A stretch of DNA of 49,950 nucleotides. It comes from Sphingobium ummariense RL-3. Its GTDB lineage: Bacteria; Pseudomonadota; Alphaproteobacteria; Sphingomonadales; Sphingomonadaceae. Every line of letters starts with the position of its first letter. Within the stretch, counting starts at the first letter, position 1. The position numbers were made by a program, and so were the translations under genes. The stretch is from NCBI RefSeq assembly GCF_000447205.1, contig NZ_AUWY01000042.1, positions 1 through 49,950 on the forward strand. Direction: 5' to 3'. The notes under the pieces were generated by a model, which did not search any database, was not told where the DNA came from, and saw only the letters and a program-made list of their open reading frames with translations. This document shows, one piece after another, positions 1 through 8,494 of this stretch.

Positions 1-2
1 AT

Positions 3-443
3 CCGGGCTTCCTGCAGGTGCAGGGCCTGCCGCTGCTCAAGCCGCCCTATGGGCGCATCACCGCGATCGATTTGACCAAAGGCGACCTCGCATGGCAGAT
101 CGCCCATGGCGAGACACCCGACAATGTTCGCAATCACCCCAAGCTGAAGGGCTTGAAGATCCCGCGCACGGGGCGTGCCGGCAATCTCGGCCCGCTCTGT
201 ACCAAGACGCTGGTGATTTGCGGCGAAGCGGGTTTCTACACCAATGAATATGGGGTGCGCGGCGCCATGCTGCGCGCCTATGACAAGGCCACGGGGGAAG
301 AGAAGGGTGCGGTCTATATGCCCGCGCCGCAGAGCGGCTCTCCCATGACCTATATGCTCAAGGGAAAGCAGTATATCGTCGTCGCCATCGGGGGGGGCAA
401 TTATAGTGCGGAGCTGGTGGCATTCCGGCTTCCGGGAGCATGA
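3..443 (+). CDS. PQQ-dependent (quinoprotein) dehydrogenase, C-terminal part
   Basis: The reading frame is open from the window edge, so only the last ~147 residues are seen. The text matches the C-terminal propeller blades of membrane or periplasmic quinoprotein dehydrogenases of the glucose dehydrogenase type: a blade reading AIDLTKGDLAWQIAHGETPD, then LRAYDKATGEEKG and a closing blade ending in GGGNYSAELVAFRLP. These enzymes oxidise sugars or alcohols in the periplasm using PQQ and pass electrons to quinone or a cytochrome. The next gene, a c-type cytochrome, starts one base after the stop, which fits a dehydrogenase and electron-acceptor pair. The substrate cannot be told from this fragment. 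Confidence 0.85.
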   Translation, partial: PGFLQVQGLPLLKPPYGRITAIDLTKGDLAWQIAHGETPDNVRNHPKLKGLKIPRTGRAGNLGPLCTKTLVICGEAGFYTNEYGVRGAMLRAYDKATGEEKGAVYMPAPQSGSPMTYMLKGKQYIVVAIGGGNYSAELVAFRLPGA

Positions 444-444
444 G

Positions 445-897
445 ATGAAGAAGTTTATGACGGGTCGTGGTTATGCTTTGGTGGGTGCGGCGGTGCTGGC
501 GCTTGGCGGCGGGGTTGTCGCCAGCGCGCAGGCACCCGAGCGCAATGTGTGGAGCGGTGTCTATACCGCCGAGCAGGCGGAGCGCGGCAAGACCGCCTAT
601 GCCGAAAACTGCGCCGCCTGCCATGGCGATACATTGGCGGGAATCGACGTGGCGCCGGCGCTGACCGGCGGAACCTTCCTCAACAACTGGAACAACACCT
701 CGGCGGGCGACCTGTTTGGCCGCATTCAGTCGACCATGCCGCTGAACGCGCCGGGCAGCCTGGGCGGCAAGACCGTGTCGGACATCGAGGCGTTCATCTT
801 CCAGTCCAACGGCTTCCCGGCGGGGGAGCTGGCGCTGCCGCCGAATCAGGCGATGATGACCAATGTGAAGATATCGGCGCAGAAGCCTGCAGGCTGA
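445..897 (+). CDS. c-type cytochrome, secreted
   Basis: A 150-residue protein with an N-terminal hydrophobic export segment ending near SAQA and one heme c attachment motif CAACH at about residues 56-60. A Met in the later STMPLNAPG stretch is a candidate sixth ligand. The start chosen is the ATG one base after the stop of the quinoprotein gene; the longer frame from 406 would overlap that gene and hide the signal peptide. It probably accepts electrons from the adjacent PQQ dehydrogenase in the periplasm; this is inferred from gene order. A GC-rich hairpin follows. Confidence 0.85.
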   Translation: MKKFMTGRGYALVGAAVLALGGGVVASAQAPERNVWSGVYTAEQAERGKTAYAENCAACHGDTLAGIDVAPALTGGTFLNNWNNTSAGDLFGRIQSTMPLNAPGSLGGKTVSDIEAFIFQSNGFPAGELALPPNQAMMTNVKISAQKPAG

Positions 898-907
898 CCG
901 GCGCGAA

Positions 908-933
908 GCGGCCCCCTTTCCGGAAGGGGCCGC
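908..933. terminator. GC-rich hairpin between convergent genes
   Basis: GCGGCCCC (908-915) pairs with GGGGCCGC (926-933) around a 10-base loop, between the cytochrome gene and the convergent peroxiredoxin gene. There is no T-run on either side, so it may be only a weak or Rho-assisted terminator. Confidence 0.45.
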
Positions 934-963
934 CCGCGGACCGGACGGCCACTGTCCTACTGG

Positions 964-1515
964 TTATTTCTGCTTCATCGCCTCGACCGCGGCCAGCGTG
1001 CTCTTCACATGGCCGGCATAGTTCATCTCGCTGTGGACGAAGGCGATACGGCCCGACGGCGCGATGACATAGGAGGTGCGATCGGTCATGCCCGGCCGCA
1101 TCTTGAGCGCGACGTCATAACCGGACACGATGTTGGGACCGGCGGACGCGACCGCGAACTTGCCGGCGCATTCCTTGGTGGAGAAGGCGACCAGATCGTC
1201 GACAGTGTCGGCCGACATGCCGATGACGGTCGCGCCCGCCGCCTTGAACTTGTCGATATTCTCGGCGAACTCGCGCGCCTCGGCCGAGCAGCCCGGCGTG
1301 AATGCCTTGGGGAAGAAATACAGCACGACCGGTCCGCGCTTCAGCTGGTGGGAGAGGGTCACGGTGAAGGTCTTCCCTGCCAGCGCGCCGCGCGTGGTAA
1401 AGTCTGGCGCCTTGGCGCCCACCGACAGCGCAGCACCCGCCGCGCCGGCGCCAAGCAGGGCAGCGGACGCCGCCGCCAGAATCGCAGTGGTCTTGATGCT
1501 GTTGCGCAGGGTCAT
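964..1515 (-). CDS. Peroxiredoxin (AhpC/BCP type), exported
   Basis: A 183-residue thiol peroxidase. An N-terminal hydrophobic segment rich in Ala suggests export, which is unusual for cytoplasmic BCP proteins but common in this subgroup. The active-site region reads FFPKAFTPGCSAEA, with the peroxidatic Cys in the usual place; a second Cys in TKECAGKF is a candidate resolving residue. The start was placed at the ATG before TLRNSIKTT because the longer frame lacks a signal and runs into the upstream VOC gene. That gene ends only 10 bases upstream on the same strand, so the two are probably cotranscribed. Confidence 0.85.
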   Translation of the reverse strand: MTLRNSIKTTAILAAASAALLGAGAAGAALSVGAKAPDFTTRGALAGKTFTVTLSHQLKRGPVVLYFFPKAFTPGCSAEAREFAENIDKFKAAGATVIGMSADTVDDLVAFSTKECAGKFAVASAGPNIVSGYDVALKMRPGMTDRTSYVIAPSGRIAFVHSEMNYAGHVKSTLAAVEAMKQK

Positions 1516-1525
1516 GTGCAGTCCT

Positions 1526-1915
1526 TCAGGCAGCGGGCGCCGGCGGCTCCCAGAGTTCGATGGCATTGCCTTCGGGATCATGAATGCGGGCGAAACGCCC
1601 GGCATCGGGATGATCCCATTCGGCTTTGGTGATGACCTCGACGTCCGCCGCACGCAAATCCGCCAGCAGCGCGTCCAGATCAGCGACGCGAAAATTCAGC
1701 ATGAACGCCTTGTCGGCCGCGAAATAGTCGCTGTCCTGCCGAAAGGGGGCGAAGACCATCGGCCCACCCTGCGGCTTCCAGGCCCATTCGTCGGGCGTTG
1801 CGCCCGGATCGGACACGCAGCCGGCGCCGACGTTCAGATGCCTGGCATACCAAGCGGCAAGGGCGTCGGGGTCGCGCGCACGAAAGAACAGGCCTCCCAT
1901 TCCCAGCACCGGCAT
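1526..1915 (-). CDS. VOC-family (glyoxalase/bleomycin resistance-like) protein
   Basis: 129 residues with the vicinal-oxygen-chelate pattern: an opening strand GMGGLFFRARDPDALAAWYA, and a closing RFARIHDPEGNAIELWEPP typical of the second beta-alpha-beta-beta-beta half. Such proteins bind a metal and act in isomerisation, epimerisation or dioxygenation, or simply bind small molecules. The substrate is not predictable. It sits 10 bases ahead of the peroxiredoxin gene, suggesting a small operon. Confidence 0.8.
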   Translation of the reverse strand: MPVLGMGGLFFRARDPDALAAWYARHLNVGAGCVSDPGATPDEWAWKPQGGPMVFAPFRQDSDYFAADKAFMLNFRVADLDALLADLRAADVEVITKAEWDHPDAGRFARIHDPEGNAIELWEPPAPAA

Positions 1916-2011
1916 GGCATTCCTCCCCGCTGACTCGCGCCCGTGACCATAGCATGGCGGAATGGCGCCGTCATGCCGGGAACCGGGCCATTGAAAGGCG
2001 GTTTTTGCAGC

Positions 2012-2512
2012 ATGCGTTTTCTTCTACCCTTGGCCCTGCTCGCACCCGCTTTTGCTCTCGCCGGCTGCGACGGCGGCAAGGACGATAGCCAGCCCGGCAT
2101 CGTGACCAACATCCTCGACGACGCCCTGCCCAATGCGCAGCAGCCTCCACCGCCGGACAATGCGATCGTGCCGGCAGAGCCGCTGCCCGATATCCCGCAG
2201 CCTGAGGATTCGGCCGAAAGCAGCATTCCGGCTCCGCTGCTGGGCCGCTGGACCGGCGCCGCGGAAACTTGCGGTGACCGGGCGGCCGCCCTGGAACTGA
2301 CGGTTACCCCCGACCGGCTGATCTTTCACGAAAGCGAGGGGCGGGTGACCGCGGTGAAGGGACAGGAAGACGGCCGCGTGCGCGTGACCGCGGATTTCAC
2401 GGGGGAGGGCGAAAGCTGGACCCGCACTCTGGAAATGAAGCCGTCCGCCGACGGACGTCGCCTCACCATCGTCAACGACGGTGCGAGCGTCACGCGAAAG
2501 CGCTGCAACTAG
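2012..2512 (+). CDS. Putative lipoprotein of unknown function
   Basis: 166 residues. The start is the ATG giving a clean lipoprotein signal, with the lipobox LAGC and the acylated Cys at residue 19; the upstream in-frame ATG at 1943 would bury this signal. A Pro-rich acidic linker (about residues 45-75) follows, then a C-terminal domain beginning LLGRWTGAAETCGDR and ending RKRCN, with two Cys that could form a disulfide. The domain looks like a small beta-rich periplasmic fold. I do not recognise the family. Confidence 0.7.
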   Translation: MRFLLPLALLAPAFALAGCDGGKDDSQPGIVTNILDDALPNAQQPPPPDNAIVPAEPLPDIPQPEDSAESSIPAPLLGRWTGAAETCGDRAAALELTVTPDRLIFHESEGRVTAVKGQEDGRVRVTADFTGEGESWTRTLEMKPSADGRRLTIVNDGASVTRKRCN

Positions 2513-2561
2513 AAGATTTCGAAGCAGGTGGAATTGCCTGCCGGCTCAGGAAAGCAAATAG

Positions 2562-2583
2562 CTCCCCGGACAGCGTCCGGGAG
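2562..2583. terminator. Hairpin between lipoprotein gene and recF
   Basis: CTCCCCGGAC and GTCCGGGAG form a near-perfect stem around the loop AGC. There is no T-run, so it could be a weak terminator or simply structured leader of recF. Confidence 0.3.
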
Positions 2584-2629
2584 AGGGCATTCGCTTCCCC
2601 ATTCCATCCGGCGCCGCTAGAGCGGAGCG

Positions 2630-3700
2630 ATGATCGGCCGCCTCACCCTAAGCGATTTCCGCAACCACGCGGATGCGCTGATCGTGCCCGATCACCCCTT
2701 CCTGGTGCTGACAGGCGACAACGGCGCAGGCAAGACCAACATCCTTGAAGCGGTGTCGATGCTCGCGCCCGGACGGGGCCTGCGCGGCGCCGCGCTACGC
2801 GACATGGCGCGGCAGGGCGGGCCGGGTGGCTTCGGCATCGCGGCGGAGGTCGACGGCGTGATGCTGGGCACCGGCGTCGCCCCGGGCGCGCCCGATCGGC
2901 GCCTGGTGCGGATCGGCGGCACCGCCAGCGCGGCCAATGCGCTGGCCGACCATCTCGCCATCGTCTGGCTGACCCCGGCGATGGACCGGCTGTTCCTCGA
3001 CAGCCCCGGCGGACGGCGCCGCTTCCTCGACCGGCTGACCTTGGCGCTGCATCCCGCCCATGCCGCGCACAGCGCGCGCTATGAGGCCGCGATGCGGGCG
3101 CGCAATCGCCTGCTCTCCGACCTGCGTGTCGCCGATCCTGCCTGGCTCGGGGCACTGGAGACGCAGATGGAGGAGCATGGCACCGCGGTTGCGGCCGCGC
3201 GCAGCGACCTCGTCCTCCGGCTCAACGCGAAACTGGAAGGCCAGCCCGACGCCCCTTTCGCCCGGCCCATTCTGGCAATAGCGGAGGAGGAACCGACCGA
3301 GGGGTCGCTCGCGCATCGGCTCGCCCGCGGGCGACGGCGCGATGCGGCGGCAGGCCGCACCCTGTCAGGGCCGCATCGGCAGGATCTGGCCGTCCTCCAC
3401 GCCGCCAAGAGGCAGGCGGCGGCGCTCTGCTCGACCGGCGAGCAGAAGGCGCTGCTGCTGTCGATCCTGCTGGCCCATGCCGCTCTGGTGGCGGTGGAGC
3501 GGGGCCAGCCGCCGGTGCTGCTGCTCGACGAAATCGCCGCGCATCTCGATCCATCGCGCCGGGTCGCGCTGTTCGAGCGACTCGCGGCCACCGGCGGCCA
3601 GGTCTGGATGACCGGCACGGAAGACCAGCTTTTCAAGGAATTGGGGGCTGCAACGCGGTGGAAGGTAACGGGCGGTTCGATCTTTCGTTCCGCAGCGTGA
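2630..3700 (+). CDS. recF: DNA replication and repair protein RecF
   Basis: A 356-residue SMC-like ABC ATPase that loads RecA at single-strand gaps together with RecO and RecR. Near the N-terminus [10 protein letters not shown] is followed by the Walker A motif GDNGAGKTN. The signature motif is LSGPHRQD and Walker B is [13 protein letters not shown] near the C-terminus. Length is typical of the family. It is not next to dnaN, which lies about 10 kb downstream. Confidence 0.95.
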   Translation: MIGRLTLSDFRNHADALIVPDHPFLVLTGDNGAGKTNILEAVSMLAPGRGLRGAALRDMARQGGPGGFGIAAEVDGVMLGTGVAPGAPDRRLVRIGGTASAANALADHLAIVWLTPAMDRLFLDSPGGRRRFLDRLTLALHPAHAAHSARYEAAMRARNRLLSDLRVADPAWLGALETQMEEHGTAVAAARSDLVLRLNAKLEGQPDAPFARPILAIAEEEPTEGSLAHRLARGRRRDAAAGRTLSGPHRQDLAVLHAAKRQAAALCSTGEQKALLLSILLAHAALVAVERGQPPVLLLDEIAAHLDPSRRVALFERLAATGGQVWMTGTEDQLFKELGAATRWKVTGGSIFRSAA

Positions 3701-3806
3701 CGTGTCGCAGCAACGCTTCGCCGCTCGACGGTTTTCAAGCGCGCCTGGCTCTGCCCTAACAGGGCCTCGGGGATAACAGCTACACCTAAGTCGGGGGTCG
3801 CAATAC

Positions 3807-4346
3807 ATGATCGGTGGTTTTCGCGCGCTGTTCGCAGCCGCCCTGTTTGCGCTCGCTTCTCTTGCCACCGTCACCCCTGCCGCCGCCGGCGTCCTGCAAT
3901 GCGCACCCTTCGCCCGTCAGGTTTCCGGCATCCAGCTTTTCGGCAATGCCAACACCTGGTGGAACCAGGCCGAGGGCCGCTATGATCGCGGTCACGAGCC
4001 GCGCGTCGGTGCCGTGCTGGCGTTTTCCTCCAGCCGCCGCATGCCTGTCGGCCACGTCGCCATGGTGAGCAAGGTGGTCAGCGACCGCGAGGTGCTGCTG
4101 ACCCACGCCAACTGGTCCTACCGGGGCGGCGTGGAGCGTAACGTCCGCGCCATCGACGTGTCGCCCAACAACGACTGGACGGACGTGCGCGTCTGGTACG
4201 GCCCGATCGGTGACCTGGGCCTGCGTTCCAATCCGGCGCGCGGTTTCATCTATCCCGACCAGGCGCAGCCCCTGGTCCAGCCGGTGCAGATTGCCGCGGC
4301 CGACCGCGCGACCATGGGCATCGACAGCGCGCGCGGTGCTTTCTGA
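3807..4346 (+). CDS. CHAP-domain secreted protein, paralog 1
   Basis: 179 residues with a signal peptide (hydrophobic to about residue 26, TPAAA before GVLQC). The CHAP (cysteine/histidine-dependent amidohydrolase/peptidase) layout is visible: catalytic Cys in VLQCAPFAR just after the signal, His in VGHVAMVSKV and a polar Asn in HANW. CHAP enzymes usually cleave peptidoglycan amide or peptide bonds. The next gene is a clear paralog in the same orientation. Unlike that paralog it lacks a long C-terminal extension. Confidence 0.8.
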   Translation: MIGGFRALFAAALFALASLATVTPAAAGVLQCAPFARQVSGIQLFGNANTWWNQAEGRYDRGHEPRVGAVLAFSSSRRMPVGHVAMVSKVVSDREVLLTHANWSYRGGVERNVRAIDVSPNNDWTDVRVWYGPIGDLGLRSNPARGFIYPDQAQPLVQPVQIAAADRATMGIDSARGAF

Positions 4347-4350
4347 GCTG

Positions 4351-4365
4351 TTAACTATTTGCTAA
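4351..4365 (+). promoter_or_regulatory. CtrA-like box upstream of the second CHAP gene
   Basis: TTAA, seven bases, CTAA: one mismatch from the alphaproteobacterial CtrA consensus TTAA-N7-TTAA. It lies 61 bases upstream of the CHAP paralog 2 start. CtrA control of cell-wall hydrolases is known in the class, but a single near-match can arise by chance. Confidence 0.3.
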
Positions 4366-4425
4366 AGGGCGATAATCTAGTTTCGCTCGCGGTGGGGCGA
4401 TTCTCAGGTTCGGGGTCGCGTTTTG

Positions 4426-5148
4426 ATGTTTCGATCGGTTCGCTGGACGGCCGCCTTGCTGCTGTCCGGCCTGGCGACGGGGCCGGCGTTCGGCGCCACG
4501 GTGCTGCAATGCGTGCCCTATGCCCGCATCGTTTCGGGCGTGGATATCCAGGGCGATGCGCTGACCTGGTGGGACCGGGCGGAGGATCACTACAAGCGAG
4601 GGCATAAGCCGAAAAAGGGTGCCGTGCTGGCCTTTCGTCCCTTCGGGCCGATGATGCTCGGTCATGTCGCGGTGGTCAGCAAGGTGCTGGACGGCCGCCA
4701 TGTCCTGGTCCGCCATGCCAACTGGTCGAGCCCCGGCGCGATCGAGGAGGACGTTCCGGTTGTGGATGTGTCGGAAGAGGGCGACTGGAGCGCGGTCCGC
4801 GTCTGGCACGGCCCGACCGGGCAGATGGGCGTGCGCACCAATCCGACCTTCGGCTTCATCTATCCCGCCAGGGGGAAGCTGCGCCCCTTCGTCCCCGATG
4901 CAACGCTGGGGAGCAGCGTGCGGCTCGCCGCCGTCGATCCCGACCAGTGGAGGAAGGAAAAGGCACCGGCCGTAAAGGCGCCGGCGGCTGCCACCCCGGG
5001 CCGCGCCATGCAGGCCATTGCTGCGTCGCGGCGCGTACCCCGGCTGGAGGCCGATCTGTCCGTCACCCGCTATGCAGACAATGCCCCTTCGCAGCGCACG
5101 CTGGGCGCCATCATCGCCGACATACGGCGCGAGGCGGCGCTGGACTAG
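4426..5148 (+). CDS. CHAP-domain secreted protein, paralog 2 with C-terminal extension
   Basis: 240 residues. The signal peptide ends near PAFG, followed by VLQCVPYAR with the catalytic Cys, LGHVAVVSKV with the His, and HANW. It shares the order and spacing of the preceding gene, including the closing NPTFGFIYP. The extra ~75 C-terminal residues are Ala/Lys/Arg-rich and look disordered. The frame can also be opened one codon earlier at a TTG; the ATG is preferred. Probable peptidoglycan hydrolase or amidase of the envelope, inferred from the fold. Confidence 0.8.
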   Translation: MFRSVRWTAALLLSGLATGPAFGATVLQCVPYARIVSGVDIQGDALTWWDRAEDHYKRGHKPKKGAVLAFRPFGPMMLGHVAVVSKVLDGRHVLVRHANWSSPGAIEEDVPVVDVSEEGDWSAVRVWHGPTGQMGVRTNPTFGFIYPARGKLRPFVPDATLGSSVRLAAVDPDQWRKEKAPAVKAPAAATPGRAMQAIAASRRVPRLEADLSVTRYADNAPSQRTLGAIIADIRREAALD

Positions 5149-5236
5149 GCGCGGTGGACCAATTCAAAGGGCCAGATGGCCATTATGGGTGGAAAGCGGA
5201 CAATCGCTTCGCTCGTAGTTTCAGTTGGAAGCAGCC

Positions 5237-5572
5237 TTACCGCTTTGCGCGAAACAGTTCTCTTTGCGCCTGATTGATAGAAAGCTCATCCCAATCAACC
5301 TCACGCATTGATCGCGGGAAGATTTCTCGCAGGTCATCATAGCCGTAGAATAGCGTTCCATGTATCCCTTGCGCTTCGCTCTTCAGAATGGGGCGATCCC
5401 ATAGGGGCGAAATAACGCGGCCCGCTTCGGCATTCCCAAGACGCGCAAACACGTCCTCAATGATTGCCATGTCACTATTCCCGACGAAAATCGCACCAAA
5501 TTCATCGTCAGTGGCTTGAAACAAGCTGAAGGTCGCATTGAGCGCACCGTCAATGATCTGGATGTTTTTCAT
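5237..5572 (-). CDS. Hypothetical protein, 111 residues
   Basis: I do not recognise this protein. It has no signal peptide or membrane segment and is acidic in the first two thirds; it opens MKNIQIIDGALNATFSLFQA and ends with basic residues LFRAKR. Its DNA is visibly more AT-rich than its neighbours, which suggests later acquisition. It sits alone between the CHAP genes and the DUF3297 gene, with short gaps on both sides. The compact size and mixed beta/alpha pattern would suit a small cytosolic binding or immunity-type protein, but nothing proves this. Confidence 0.6.
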   Translation of the reverse strand: MKNIQIIDGALNATFSLFQATDDEFGAIFVGNSDMAIIEDVFARLGNAEAGRVISPLWDRPILKSEAQGIHGTLFYGYDDLREIFPRSMREVDWDELSINQAQRELFRAKR

Positions 5573-5657
5573 GAGCCCATTATGCGGAGGGCTGTGACGA
5601 ACAGCAATGCTTTCGAGCGTCCGCTTTTGAGCCGTTTCACATCATCCTGCCGCCCCC

Positions 5658-5933
5658 CTATTCGACGTCGGCCGCCTTCTCTTCCGCATCCGGCGCAGGC
5701 GTCTCGAACCAGGCTTCCACCGGGCCGTTGAGCTTGATCGTCAGCGGATTGCCGTGGCGGTCGCGGGTCTTGCCGGCGGCGACGCGGATCCAGCCTTCGG
5801 AAATGCAATATTCCTCGACATCGTTGCGTACCCGGTCCTTGAAGCGGATGCCGATGCCCCGCTGCAGTACGTCCATGTCGAAGAAGGGGCTGCGCGGGTT
5901 GGTGGAAAGGCGGTCGGGGGGCGTGTCGCTCAT
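5658..5933 (-). CDS. DUF3297 family protein
   Basis: 91 residues, recognised from the conserved text NPRSPFFDMDVLQRGIGIRF and GWIRVAAGKTRDRHGNPLTI, which matches the proteobacterial DUF3297 family. Function unknown; soluble, no signal. The start is the ATG giving MSDTPPDRLS, since upstream in-frame sequence is low-complexity Ala/Thr-rich antisense of the next gene. It ends AEEKAADVE with an acidic tail. Confidence 0.85.
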   Translation of the reverse strand: MSDTPPDRLSTNPRSPFFDMDVLQRGIGIRFKDRVRNDVEEYCISEGWIRVAAGKTRDRHGNPLTIKLNGPVEAWFETPAPDAEEKAADVE

Positions 5934-6045
5934 GTCGGTGCTTCCAAGAAATCGTTGGCCGCCGCCTAGCCCCTGACGGCGCATGCCGTCAACCGCCCGC
6001 CATGCGGAGGCCGCCGCCACGGTGCGGGCGCCGGCCTCCGTCCGG

Positions 6046-6348
6046 TCAGCGGCAGATGCGCACCCGAACCGACCGGCCGCGATAATGGTCGTAGCGGCGC
6101 TCGGTCCAGCAGCGCTGGCGATAGCCGTAATAGCCCCGATGGCCACGCCAGTAGCGGCGGTCGTTCCGCCAGTGGCGGCGGTTGTCCCAGCGCCGTTCAC
6201 GGTCCCACCGCCGGTCCCAGCGATGGTCGCGGTCGCCGCGATGATAGCCCGAACCATAATATTGCGCTTGGGCCGGCGTGGCTGCGACGGCGCCGAACGC
6301 CGCCACTGACAGGCCGAGCGCCACCGCGCCCTTCCACAGCAAGGTCAT
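6046..6348 (-). CDS. Small secreted Arg/Tyr/Trp-rich protein
   Basis: 100 residues with a signal peptide (cleavage likely after TPAQA), then a low-complexity mature chain made of repeated DRRW/ERRW/RRYW units and ending RSVRVRICR. Such highly basic aromatic proteins are common in alphaproteobacterial periplasms and are annotated as hypothetical; nucleic-acid, polyphosphate or envelope binding has been suggested only in general terms. Two Cys in the mature part (QRCW and RICR) could pair. Confidence 0.65.
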   Translation of the reverse strand: MTLLWKGAVALGLSVAAFGAVAATPAQAQYYGSGYHRGDRDHRWDRRWDRERRWDNRRHWRNDRRYWRGHRGYYGYRQRCWTERRYDHYRGRSVRVRICR

Positions 6349-6461
6349 GTCGTCTTCTCCTCATCCTCGCCGCGCGCCCCGGGACTCGCGGCCTGATGGT
6401 GAAGATGCGACGGCATGACTGAACCGGCCGGGAACGGGCCGGTCATCCATGGTTCATTCGC

Positions 6462-7718
6462 TCAGCGCCCCCGCAGCGCCGCCTCGGCCTCATGCATATA
6501 GTCGCGGGTGATCGGCAGGGCGCGTCGGTTGCGGGTGTACTGGATCTGGAAATTCACCATGCCCCCGCTTTCGAACGCGGCGGTCGCCCCGGCCAGGTAG
6601 AAGGTCCACAGGCGGAAGAAGCGCTCGTCGTACAGGGCGACGATCTCCGCCTTGTGCGCGACCGTCCGCTTGTACCATTCGCGCAGCGTCAGCGCATAAT
6701 GGAGCCGCAGTGTCTCGACGTCGGTCACCATCAGCTTGTTCTGCTCGCTGGCCGCCACCACCTCGCTCAGCGCGGGGATGTAGCCGCCGGGGAAGATATA
6801 TTTGTCGGTAAAGGCGTCGGTACGGCCCGGCCCGCCGACGCGGCCGATGGTGTGCAGCAGCATCACGCCGTCGGGTGTCAGCAGATTGTGGCACAGGCGG
6901 AAGAATTCCGAATAATGCGGCGTCCCGACATGCTCGAACATGCCGACCGATACGATCCGGTCGAACGGACCCTCGACGTCGCGATAGTCGATCAGCTCGA
7001 ACTTCACATGGTCCTGCACGCCGGCGTCGATCGCCCGCTGCCGCGCGACCTTCAGCTGTTCCTCGGACAGGGTGATGCCCAGCACGTCGACGCCGCAGGT
7101 CCGATGCAGGTACAGCGCCATGCCGCCCCAGCCGCAACCGATGTCCAGCACCCGCTGCCCGGGCGAAAGCATCAGCTTGGCCGCGATATGGGCCTTCTTG
7201 TCCTCCTGCGCCTGCTCCAGGCCGATGCCGGCCTCATTCTTCGCGTCGGGCCAGTAGGCGCAGCTATATTGCCGGTCCTTGTCGAGGAAGAGCGCGTAGA
7301 GGGCGCCCGACAGGTCGTAATGATGCGCGACATTGGCGCGTGACCGGCGGCGGTCGTTGGCCTTTATCAGCGCCTTGCCGATCACGCCGGCGCGCTTGAC
7401 CAGCGGATTCTTTTCGCTCGCCTTGCGCTCGCGCTTTCCCGTCCATTCCCAGGGATGGTCGTGCCGCATGAAGGCGACGAAATCCATGATGTCGCCGCCC
7501 TCGATGACCAGGCGATCATCCATGAAGGCCTCGGCGAGGCCCAGGCGGGGGTCGCGGACGATCGCCATCGGCACGCCGCGGTCGCGGAACTTCAGCGTGA
7601 AATGCGGCCGGTCGGGATTGCCAGGGCCGAACTGGCGGGTCGTGCCGTCATGATAGACTACGGTCAATCGGCCGGTGCGGACCATCCGGCTGAGGACCTT
7701 GTCGAGTATCCACTTCAT
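6462..7718 (-). CDS. cfa: Cyclopropane-fatty-acyl-phospholipid synthase
   Basis: 418 residues, the normal length for this SAM-dependent enzyme, which adds a methylene bridge across the double bond of unsaturated phospholipid acyl chains at the inner membrane. The N-terminal part (residues 1-110) is the lipid-interacting domain. YSCAYWPD and the SAM-binding motif VLDIGCGWGGMALYL follow, then GMFEHVG and the C-terminal YTRNRRALPITRDYMHEAEA. It is read toward the Arg/Tyr-rich gene, with a gap of about 110 bases. Confidence 0.92.
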   Translation of the reverse strand: MKWILDKVLSRMVRTGRLTVVYHDGTTRQFGPGNPDRPHFTLKFRDRGVPMAIVRDPRLGLAEAFMDDRLVIEGGDIMDFVAFMRHDHPWEWTGKRERKASEKNPLVKRAGVIGKALIKANDRRRSRANVAHHYDLSGALYALFLDKDRQYSCAYWPDAKNEAGIGLEQAQEDKKAHIAAKLMLSPGQRVLDIGCGWGGMALYLHRTCGVDVLGITLSEEQLKVARQRAIDAGVQDHVKFELIDYRDVEGPFDRIVSVGMFEHVGTPHYSEFFRLCHNLLTPDGVMLLHTIGRVGGPGRTDAFTDKYIFPGGYIPALSEVVAASEQNKLMVTDVETLRLHYALTLREWYKRTVAHKAEIVALYDERFFRLWTFYLAGATAAFESGGMVNFQIQYTRNRRALPITRDYMHEAEAALRGR

Positions 7719-7741
7719 GTACGGCCGCTTCCCTTGTTGTT

Positions 7742-8494
7742 TCAGATGCCTGCGTACCAGTCATAGCCGCTAAAATCCTCCCAGAAACCCCCTTTGCCCT
7801 TGCCGATGCCGGACAGGCTCTCCACCGCCTCGATGGCGGTCAGATATTTCGCGTGCTTGTAGCCGAGCTGCCGCTCGACCCGCAGCCGCAGCGGAGCGCC
7901 GTTGGCGACGCGAAGCGGGCGGTCGTTGAGCGCGAAGGCCAGGATGGTCTGGGGATGGAAGGCGTCGACCAGATCGATGCTTTCATAATAGCCGTTCCCG
8001 TCCCCCATGTCGTCGGCGCAGCGGAACACGATGTAGCGCGCGCGGCTGCTCATCCTCGCCGCGTCCAGGATCAGCGACAGCGGCACGCCACGCCATTTGC
8101 CGATTGCGCTCCAGCCCTCGACGCAGTCGTGGCGGGTGATCTGCTCGCGATGGGGCATGGCATGCAGCTGCGCGAGGGAAAGCGACAAGGGGTGGCCGAC
8201 AAGGCCGCCGACCCGCAGCCGCCAGTCTGCGAACCCGCTCCGCCACACGGCCTTGTACGCTTCCGTGTTCGGATTGCTCGTGCCGTTGGCGCGGAATGTG
8301 GGGGAGATCTGGTCCGGCCGGAACTCCCGGGCCAGCGCGTTGCGGTCCATCAACCCGCGCTGCGCCCATTTGTGGAAATTGTCGGCGGAAAACAGCAGTT
8401 CCCGCACCGGCTCCTGCCGCGCCAGCCGGTCGCATCCGGCAAGCGTGGCCCCGGCGCCCAGGATCAGCGCGCGGCGGGACAGGATCAGGCTCAT
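7742..8494 (-). CDS. Molybdopterin-dependent oxidoreductase (sulfite oxidase fold)
   Basis: 250 residues. The start is the ATG giving MSLILSRRALILGAGATLAG, an export signal with twin Arg followed by a lipoprotein-like AGC, and it overlaps the upstream cytochrome gene by four bases (ATGA). The molybdenum ligand Cys lies in ITRHDCVEGWSAIGKWRGVP, the hallmark of the Oxidored_molyb domain; QLGYKHAKYL closes the domain. MsrP (methionine sulfoxide reductase) is one relative, but the true substrate is open. Electrons probably come through the membrane cytochrome b encoded immediately upstream. Confidence 0.85.
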   Translation of the reverse strand: MSLILSRRALILGAGATLAGCDRLARQEPVRELLFSADNFHKWAQRGLMDRNALAREFRPDQISPTFRANGTSNPNTEAYKAVWRSGFADWRLRVGGLVGHPLSLSLAQLHAMPHREQITRHDCVEGWSAIGKWRGVPLSLILDAARMSSRARYIVFRCADDMGDGNGYYESIDLVDAFHPQTILAFALNDRPLRVANGAPLRLRVERQLGYKHAKYLTAIEAVESLSGIGKGKGGFWEDFSGYDWYAGI

